Positions 34,501 to 35,560 of a stretch of DNA of 35,560 nucleotides are shown here, one piece after another (position 1 is the first letter of the stretch; every line of letters begins with the position of its first letter). A model generated the notes under the pieces. That model did no database searches. It was given only the letters and a program-made list of their open reading frames with translations, and had not been told where the DNA came from. The position numbers and the translations under genes are program-made. The stretch comes from Planctomycetaceae bacterium (GTDB lineage: Bacteria; Planctomycetota; Planctomycetia; Pirellulales; Pirellulaceae), in contig PBNZ01000033.1 of assembly GCA_002723275.1 (NCBI GenBank), positions 96,855 to 132,414 of the forward strand, written 5' to 3'.

Positions 34501-35560
34501 TACGGCCCGAGTCTTACATTCAGGCGATGAACCTGGCAGAGTCACTCAACGATATCGACGGGATGCGATGGGCTGTCACCAACATTTTGCGACAAGCCTG
34601 GCCGCGAGAACATCGCCACATCCAGGAAAAGGCGATTAAGGTTGCTCGAGCGACGCTGAGCGACCTTGAAAGCACCGACAAAGAACAGGCCAAGACCTTT
34701 CGTGAGGCGCTCTCGGGAGCGATCGTGCGGGATTGCATGGCCACCGTCAGCTGGACGGGTGATGCTGACATCGATGTGCTTGTCGAAGAGCCATCGGGTG
34801 CCGTCTGCTCCGTTCACAACCAACGCACTCCCTCTGGTGGAGTCTTGCTGGGTGATGCCTTCGCCAACAGCGCTGAGAACACCGGCACGACGAGCGAGTC
34901 CTATGTTTGCCCGGAAGGTTTTTCAGGACAGTACCGCATGCTCGTCCGACGCATCTGGGGTGACGTAACCGCTGGCAAAGTCACCGTTGACGTTTACATC
35001 AATCGAAACACCCCGGAAGAGAAGCACATTCGTCGTCAGATCCCGTTAACGGACAAAGACGCGATGATCATCTTCGAAGTTCCCGAAGGACGCCGGAAAG
35101 AGTCTCTCCAAGCACACCAAATCGCGAGCGTAACGGCAAATCAAGCGGTTATCAATCGCGGTATTTTAGCTCAACAGCTCAACTCCGTTTCGCAATCGGA
35201 TGCGGTTGCTGAACTTGCGATTGCTCGAGCTCGACGCGACGGTGGATTCCCTGGATTCTTCCGTAATCCGGCTGTGGGATATCAGCCGCAGATCACGACG
35301 CTTCCGGAAGGAATCAACATGATGATGTCGACAGCGGTCATTTCCGCGGATCGGCGATATGTCCGCTTTTCGCCTGGTATGATCATGTTCTCGTTGATCG
35401 GTGACGTACAAACGTTCAACTTTGCCACGGGCCAAGGCGGCGACGGCAACGCTGGCCTGCAAGGCGGCGGTGGCTTCGGCGGCGGCATGGGCGGCGGCTT
35501 CGGCGGCGGCATGGGCGGCGGCATGGGCGGCGGAATGATGGGAGGCATGGGTGGCATGGG
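31542..35560 (+). CDS. Large secreted VWA / secretin-N-like / DUF2135-like protein with Gly-Met tracts (C-terminus cut off)
   Basis: An ATG with GAGGGAG about 9 bases upstream opens a frame of 1339 codons that leaves the right edge without a stop. Residues 1-24 are a signal peptide. A von Willebrand A domain follows (about 58-240) with the MIDAS motif DTSAS (65-69) and a later STDLVSGL. A helical region comes next (about 340-660), then a short secretin N-domain/STN-like module (about 670-765: DFIEDPISDVMTYLEQYHGI, ALNLILQDLGLTYVIEDEVL). A Gly/Met tract (about 770-825) precedes TPR-like helices and a DUF2135-like beta domain (about 1063-1160: MATVSWTGDADIDVLVEEPS). A second Gly/Met tract begins near 1307 and reaches the edge. 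It is probably a cell-surface or periplasmic protein; the function is unknown. Confidence 0.88.
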   Translation, partial: MSNHLRVAFAVTILISTAVSAAVAGSPATMMTFDDVDGSRYFAMSIQASDALPAADSRDILILMDTSASQAGAYRDDALEAVETVVRSLKPTDRVKIAAVDLKSVPLSDGFAAAASNSTQQGLEKLRQRAPLGSTDLVSGLTTASSWFDRDASVPRHIIYIGDGISHADLPNPKQFSQLVDRIADERITVTSYAIGPHRNVHTLAAVANQTGGQVLIDAENLSGQQAGQLLAESFDSAVLWPTQGNLGATVKETYPNRLPPLRQDRDSILIGTLKGEANPAEMTMVVEVNGQPVELSWNVEVKPSSTDYAFLNQLVTSARADGGASLPTMGTDALREIRRMTVSNSDQLTELGGQALAAGNVAGAALLANEALKRDPSNPQAATLQRVAQKQGETLLVQEPEEELRLVPESTPAPAAGGNNDPLQGFERREAPSGLLDRAVEERRLNTEVIKSDVTQGLADSRRVIRTNPNEAIIGLKTLRESVYQAPDLDAEVRSQLLDRIETALRQANQQKLEKDQRDKTLRANLAQARERQRLLDMSRRDDVLIETYIDQFNTNLDEQRWDLAVQAAQNAFDTNPDLVTTNAAVEKAHMQTAHERQMQLVAVKRQAFLDALYQTELSHVPFAKDIEYPDPEVWQDITNRRKKFAQIDYAKTGRAEKKIQEELERETKIDFIEDPISDVMTYLEQYHGIQIELDVPALDALGVDSNSPITKQLSGIKLKSALNLILQDLGLTYVIEDEVLQITSPDEAETRLITKVYPVADLVLPIQSMGGMGGMGMMGGMGGGMMGGMGGMGGMGGGMMGGMGGMGGMGGMGMGGMGMGGFFDVEDNLTLGTAKTKDTFQPKIEKSAPVVPRKVKGIQVEAAEGETQADAWLKFFQGKPETIDDAAVRATLRDRMTNRQFGDVVVILQSGLRAGYVRPWMYEALGLAMKANGSPDDEIERALTSAIDLSNDAGSALMAAAYLARLGHPQRALKIFQEVGESNPLRPESYIQAMNLAESLNDIDGMRWAVTNILRQAWPREHRHIQEKAIKVARATLSDLESTDKEQAKTFREALSGAIVRDCMATVSWTGDADIDVLVEEPSGAVCSVHNQRTPSGGVLLGDAFANSAENTGTTSESYVCPEGFSGQYRMLVRRIWGDVTAGKVTVDVYINRNTPEEKHIRRQIPLTDKDAMIIFEVPEGRRKESLQAHQIASVTANQAVINRGILAQQLNSVSQSDAVAELAIARARRDGGFPGFFRNPAVGYQPQITTLPEGINMMMSTAVISADRRYVRFSPGMIMFSLIGDVQTFNFATGQGGDGNAGLQGGGGFGGGMGGGFGGGMGGGMGGGMMGGMGGM
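33850..34016 (+). repeat. Internal Gly-Met-rich tract of the VWA protein
   Basis: About 55 codons of GGM, GGMM and GGGM units written with variants of ATGGGCGGC and ATGGGAGGC. It separates the secretin-N-like module from the helical region. A similar tract restarts at about 35470. The antisense strand of this tract reads as His- or Pro-rich open frames, which are artefacts. Confidence 0.85.
35460..35560 (+). repeat. Second Gly-Met/Gly-Phe-rich tract, reaching the window edge
   Basis: GGGGFGGGMGGGFGGGMGG is followed by further GGM units up to the last base. It uses GGCGGC-rich codons, different from the first tract, which suggests separate expansion. Its end lies outside the window. Confidence 0.8.

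Overview
The window looks like chromosomal DNA from a planctomycete, probably of the Pirellulaceae/Rhodopirellula type. This is inferred from gene content and not from a database search. The lineage markers are a PVC-type cytochrome c protein with HEAT-like repeats, giant FG-GAP proteins with dockerin-like tails and an N-terminal LExRxxLA motif, a Tat-exported sugar isomerase-like protein, a TIGR03032-type protein, and a very large secreted VWA protein with Gly/Met tracts. I found no rRNA, tRNA, CRISPR array, insertion sequence or prophage. The DNA reads as stable host sequence.

Layout. Positions 1-3684 hold the start of xerC (minus, cut by the window edge), a small conserved protein beside it, a gene-free stretch of about 600 bp, and two secreted proteins (an SH3b protein and an unknown). 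Positions 3690-9031 are mainly housekeeping: hisE-hisG (minus), then miaA and aspS (plus), with a GC-rich, apparently structured 390-bp gap before aspS, and a lipoprotein with a thioredoxin fold that has lost its CxxC. Positions 9059-15522 are all minus: a GNAT acetyltransferase, then recO, a BamD-like and an LptE-like lipoprotein, folP, a zinc-ribbon membrane protein and an HD hydrolase. The BamD and LptE pair points to an outer membrane.

Positions 15693-23282 are the most interesting regulatory part. A RegB-type redox kinase, a RegA-type regulator and a sigma-70 family factor run in one direction, followed by the PVC cytochrome protein. A VKOR-DsbA disulfide-forming fusion is transcribed divergently from the kinase. 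A 17-bp inverted repeat just upstream of the regulator closely matches the RegA/RegR/PrrA box as I recall it. The cluster may form an autoregulated module that couples quinone redox state to transcription and to periplasmic disulfide formation.

Positions 23283-35560 are devoted to the cell surface: two tandem paralogous 890-residue FG-GAP proteins with four calcium-loop repeats at the C-terminus, a TIGR03032-like protein, the exported isomerase-like protein (minus), and the first 1339 residues of a VWA / secretin-N-like / DUF2135-like protein that runs off the right edge inside a second Gly/Met tract.

Starts were reassigned from the longest open frames wherever a Shine-Dalgarno sequence, a signal peptide or family length favoured an internal codon. 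These cases are stated in the entries.
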